A model generated the notes under the pieces. It saw only the letters and a program-made list of their open reading frames with translations, was not told where the DNA came from and ran no database searches. 64,000 nt of DNA from Palsa-872 sp036844615 (GTDB lineage: Bacteria > Chloroflexota > Dormibacteria > Dormibacterales > Dormibacteraceae), in the NCBI GenBank assembly GCA_036844615.1, contig DAIUFK010000002.1, forward strand, positions 1-64,000. The letters are read 5' to 3'. The translations under genes and the position numbers were made by a program. Positions 61,265 through 64,000 of this stretch are shown one piece after another (the stretch's first letter is position 1; the number at the start of each line of letters is the position of its first letter).

Positions 61265-63763
61265 TTGTATCCGTTTGAACGATTCACTGAGCGAGCCAAG
61301 AAGGTTCTGACGCTCGCCCAAGAAGAAGCAGAACGATCGCACCACAGTTATATCGGGACAGAGCACTTGCTCCTGGGTTTGCTCCGTGAGGGAGAGGGCC
61401 TCGCTGCCAAGGTCCTGAACAACCTTGGCGTCGAGATCGGCAAAGTTCGCCAGACTATCGAATCAGTGCTGGGCCGCAACGAGCGGATCATCATCCAGCA
61501 GATCATCCCGACGTCGCGCGTCAAGAAGGTCATCGAGATCTCGTTCGAGGAAGCGCGTCGGATGGGCCACAACTACGTCGGGACCGAGCACCTCTTGCTG
61601 GGGCTTCTCATCGAAGGCGAGGGAATCGCTGCCCACGTGCTCGAGGATCTTGGCGCGACGTTGGAGAAGGTTCGCTCAGAGATCGAGCGCTTGCTCCACG
61701 ACTCGAGCGCCGAGACTGAGGCCGAGCCCGCCCCGAAGAAGCCGTCGAAGACTCCGCTGCTGGACCAGTTCGGTCGCGATCTGACGGAGCTGGCGCGTCG
61801 CAACCAGCTAGATCCCGTCATCGGCCGCGAGATGGAGATCGAGCGGGTCATTCAGATCCTCAGTCGTCGCACGAAGAACAATCCAGCGCTAATCGGCGAG
61901 CCTGGCGTTGGCAAGACCGCCATCGCCGAAGGCCTTGCGCAGCAGATCAACCTCGGCAACGTGCCCGAGTCGCTGCAGCACAAGCGCGTGCTCACGCTGG
62001 ACATGGGTGCGCTGGTTGCCGGCACGAAGTACCGCGGCGAGTTCGAAGAGAGATTGAAGAAGATCCTCGACGAGATTCGATCAAGCCGTGAAGTCGTGCT
62101 GTTCATCGACGAGCTGCACACGCTGGTCGGTGCCGGCGCGGCGGAAGGCGCGATTGACGCCGCCAACATCCTCAAGCCGGCCCTTGCGCGCGGCGAGATC
62201 CAGTGCATCGGCGCGACCACCCTCAACGAGTACCGCAAGTACATCGAGAAGGATGCTGCGCTCGAGCGTCGCTTCCAGCCCGTATTTGTCGATCAGCCGA
62301 CGCTGGCCGAGACCATCGACATCCTCAACGGAGTCAAGTCTCTGTACGAGAAGCACCACAGGGTGACGATCACCGACTCGGCGGTGCACGCCGCGGCCGT
62401 GTTGAGCGACCGCTACGTCAGCGACCGCGCCCTTCCCGATAAGGCGATCGACCTCATCGATGAAGCGTCAGCGCGCGTCCGTATGAAGCTGACAACGACG
62501 CCCGACGACCTCAAGGAGCTGCAGAAGGAAATCAAGAAGCACCGCACCGACCAGGACGAGTCGGTCAACAAGCAGGACTTTGAGGCGGCCGCAAGCGTGC
62601 GGGACAAAGTGAAGAAGCTGCAGGACAAGCTCGCTGTGAAAGAAGCGGCCTGGCGCGACAAGCTGGGCGAGACGGTCCCTGAGGTCAACGAGGAGCACAT
62701 CGCCCAGATCGTGGCTGCGTGGACCGGCGTGCCTGTCTCTCGCCTCGTCGAGGAGGAGACGTCGCGGCTGCTCCGGATGGAAGAAGAGATCCACAAGCGG
62801 ATGGTCGGCCAGGATGAGGCGATCAAGACGGTGTCGCAGGCAGTGCGGCGCGCGCGCGCCGGGCTGAAGGACCCGCGCCGGCCGATCGGCTCATTCATCT
62901 TCTTGGGCCCGACCGGGATCGGCAAGACAGAGCTGGCCCGGGCGCTTGCCGAGTACCTGTTCGACTCGGAAGACTCGCTGATCAAGCTGGATATGTCGGA
63001 GTTCATGGAGCGCCACACGACCGCTCGGCTGGTGGGCTCACCTCCCGGCTATGTCGGGTACGACGAGGGCGGTCAGCTGACCGAGGCAGTGAGGCGCAGG
63101 CCCTACTCGGTGATCCTTTTCGACGAGATCGAGAAGGCGCACCCTGAGGTGTTCAACATGCTGCTGCAGATCCTCGAGGACGGCAGGCTCAGCGATGCGA
63201 AGGGCAAGGTCGTCAACTTCGCCAACACCGTGATCATCATGACCTCGAACCTGGGCATCCGCGATGTCAACCAGGCAGGAACGTCGCTCGGATTCCAGCC
63301 CGCGGTCGTCGACGAGGCCGAAGAGGTTGAGCGCCGCCACAAGAACACAAAGGAAAAGATCGACGAGGAGCTGAAGCGGATGTTCCGCCCCGAGTTCCTA
63401 AACCGAGTCGATGCAGTCGTCGTTTTCAAGAGCCTAACCACGGGGCAGATCCGGCAGATCGTCGATCTGCAGCTGAACAAGCTGAGCAAGCACCTCGTGG
63501 AGCAGCAGATAACGATTGAGGTCACCGACGCTGCGAAGGACCTCCTCTCCAAGGAGGGTTACGACCGCGTGTACGGCGCGCGCCCGTTGCGGAGGGTGAT
63601 CACGAGCAGGATCGAGGACCAGCTGTCCGAGCACCTGCTGCGTGGAAAGATCGCGCGGGGTGACACGGTCCAGATCGACGTGGAAGGCGAGGACGGTCTG
63701 AAGTTCACGCCTGTGAAGCACCGCCACAAGGAACCTGCAGGAGCAGCCGGGGCGAAGCCCTAG
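61265..63763 (+). CDS. clpC: ATP-dependent Clp protease ATP-binding subunit ClpC
   Basis: 832 residues; TTG start with AGGAGG six bases upstream. Two N-terminal repeats (FERFTERAKKVLTLAQEEA; THE-LLLGLL motifs at about 35 and 110), first AAA with GEPGVGKT, a UVR-type middle domain (NKQDFEAAASVRDKVKKLQ), and second AAA with GPTGIGKTELA. This domain set is ClpC of Gram-positive bacteria and cyanobacteria. It unfolds proteins for ClpP. No ctsR-mcsAB genes are adjacent and no CtsR operator was recognised. Its stop and that of the convergent response regulator lie in a shared CTAG. Confidence 0.96.
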   Translation: MYPFERFTERAKKVLTLAQEEAERSHHSYIGTEHLLLGLLREGEGLAAKVLNNLGVEIGKVRQTIESVLGRNERIIIQQIIPTSRVKKVIEISFEEARRMGHNYVGTEHLLLGLLIEGEGIAAHVLEDLGATLEKVRSEIERLLHDSSAETEAEPAPKKPSKTPLLDQFGRDLTELARRNQLDPVIGREMEIERVIQILSRRTKNNPALIGEPGVGKTAIAEGLAQQINLGNVPESLQHKRVLTLDMGALVAGTKYRGEFEERLKKILDEIRSSREVVLFIDELHTLVGAGAAEGAIDAANILKPALARGEIQCIGATTLNEYRKYIEKDAALERRFQPVFVDQPTLAETIDILNGVKSLYEKHHRVTITDSAVHAAAVLSDRYVSDRALPDKAIDLIDEASARVRMKLTTTPDDLKELQKEIKKHRTDQDESVNKQDFEAAASVRDKVKKLQDKLAVKEAAWRDKLGETVPEVNEEHIAQIVAAWTGVPVSRLVEEETSRLLRMEEEIHKRMVGQDEAIKTVSQAVRRARAGLKDPRRPIGSFIFLGPTGIGKTELARALAEYLFDSEDSLIKLDMSEFMERHTTARLVGSPPGYVGYDEGGQLTEAVRRRPYSVILFDEIEKAHPEVFNMLLQILEDGRLSDAKGKVVNFANTVIIMTSNLGIRDVNQAGTSLGFQPAVVDEAEEVERRHKNTKEKIDEELKRMFRPEFLNRVDAVVVFKSLTTGQIRQIVDLQLNKLSKHLVEQQITIEVTDAAKDLLSKEGYDRVYGARPLRRVITSRIEDQLSEHLLRGKIARGDTVQIDVEGEDGLKFTPVKHRHKEPAGAAGAKP

Positions 63764-64000
63764 GTCGCGAGCCAGCCTTCGAGGGCCGCGGTCAGCTCGC
63801 CTGGGGTGGTTTCGGTCTTGATCAGGAAGGCCAGCACGCCGAGGTTGGCCACGCGATCGCCGATCTCTCTCTGGCTGTAGTTGGAGAGGACGACGACACG
63901 CACGTCCTTGGTCTGCGGATCGGCGCGCAAAGCCTGAAGAACGCCAAGGCCATCCAACTTCGGTAGGCGGACGTCCAGAAAGACAATGTCCGGCGGCTCC
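63760..64000 (-). CDS. Response regulator receiver, truncated by window end
   Basis: The visible C-terminal 79 residues are a receiver domain: phospho-Asp in PDIVFLDVRLPKLDGL, then VVVLSNYSQRE and the conserved Lys in LIKTETTP, ending shortly afterwards, so it is a single-domain regulator or has its output domain at the N-terminus. The start lies beyond base 64000. The stop TAG overlaps that of clpC on the other strand. Confidence 0.85.
   Translation of the reverse strand, partial: EPPDIVFLDVRLPKLDGLGVLQALRADPQTKDVRVVVLSNYSQREIGDRVANLGVLAFLIKTETTPGELTAALEGWLAT

Noticed and set aside
1..64000. CRISPR arrays, insertion sequences, integrases, prophage genes
   Set aside because: No regularly spaced repeats, transposase or integrase motifs were seen; the excisionase-type HTH protein at 31556 has no phage neighbours.

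Overview
This is a high-GC bacterial chromosome segment with many GTG and TTG starts and tight 4-base overlaps (ATGA, GTGA, TTGA). Core genes include lepA, hemW, hrcA-grpE-dnaJ, ybeY, pth, mfd, mazG, tilS, ftsH, panB-panC, rpsA and clpC. HrcA plus ClpC, the absence of lipopolysaccharide genes and the style of the signalling genes suggest a Terrabacteria lineage. Candidatus Dormibacterota or another Chloroflexota-like group is my best guess, but no rRNA or other decisive marker is present.

Layout: 1-8.1 kb holds housekeeping genes: lepA (5' end outside the window), a lipoprotein, a sugar-nucleotide epimerase lacking its catalytic Tyr, a YbaK-type deacylase, hemW and hrcA-grpE-dnaJ without dnaK. 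8.1-8.7 kb is a terminator, an unassigned 270-base leader and a small basic protein. 8.7-30.3 kb is an almost uninterrupted signal-transduction island: a PAS/GAF/GGDEF/EAL protein, a class III nucleotide cyclase, two paralogous hybrid kinases (one with Gln in place of the phospho-His), CheY-like regulators, another kinase, and a chemosensory operon (three MCPs, CheW, a CheA-REC hybrid, CheR-TPR, a REC-CpaE ATPase) with no CheB, no free CheY and no flagellar gene.

30.4-46.1 kb is a surface-polysaccharide region. A regulator made of three tandem excisionase-type HTH units is followed by an overlapping run: a cellulose-synthase-like GT2 whose C-terminus looks like an exosortase sorting tag (VPES, hydrophobic helix, RRR), an exosortase-like protein with Cys/Arg/His, a flippase-like/GT4 fusion, a GT-C membrane protein and a very large membrane protein. 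An RmlD-like reductase, two further NDP-sugar epimerases, a ferritin-like/VIT1 protein and a small membrane protein flank it. The GT2-exosortase pair is the most unusual system in the window.

46.1-64 kb returns to housekeeping: ybeY, pth-mfd-mazG, an FtsB/DivIC-like protein, initiator tRNA-Met, a 27-residue basic ORF, a tRNA with CAU anticodon whose last base is the first base of the tilS start codon, tilS-ftsH, a DUF2520-like protein with panB-panC, rpsA, an O-antigen-ligase-like protein, clpC and a response regulator cut by the window end. I saw no insertion sequence, prophage, CRISPR array or rRNA.
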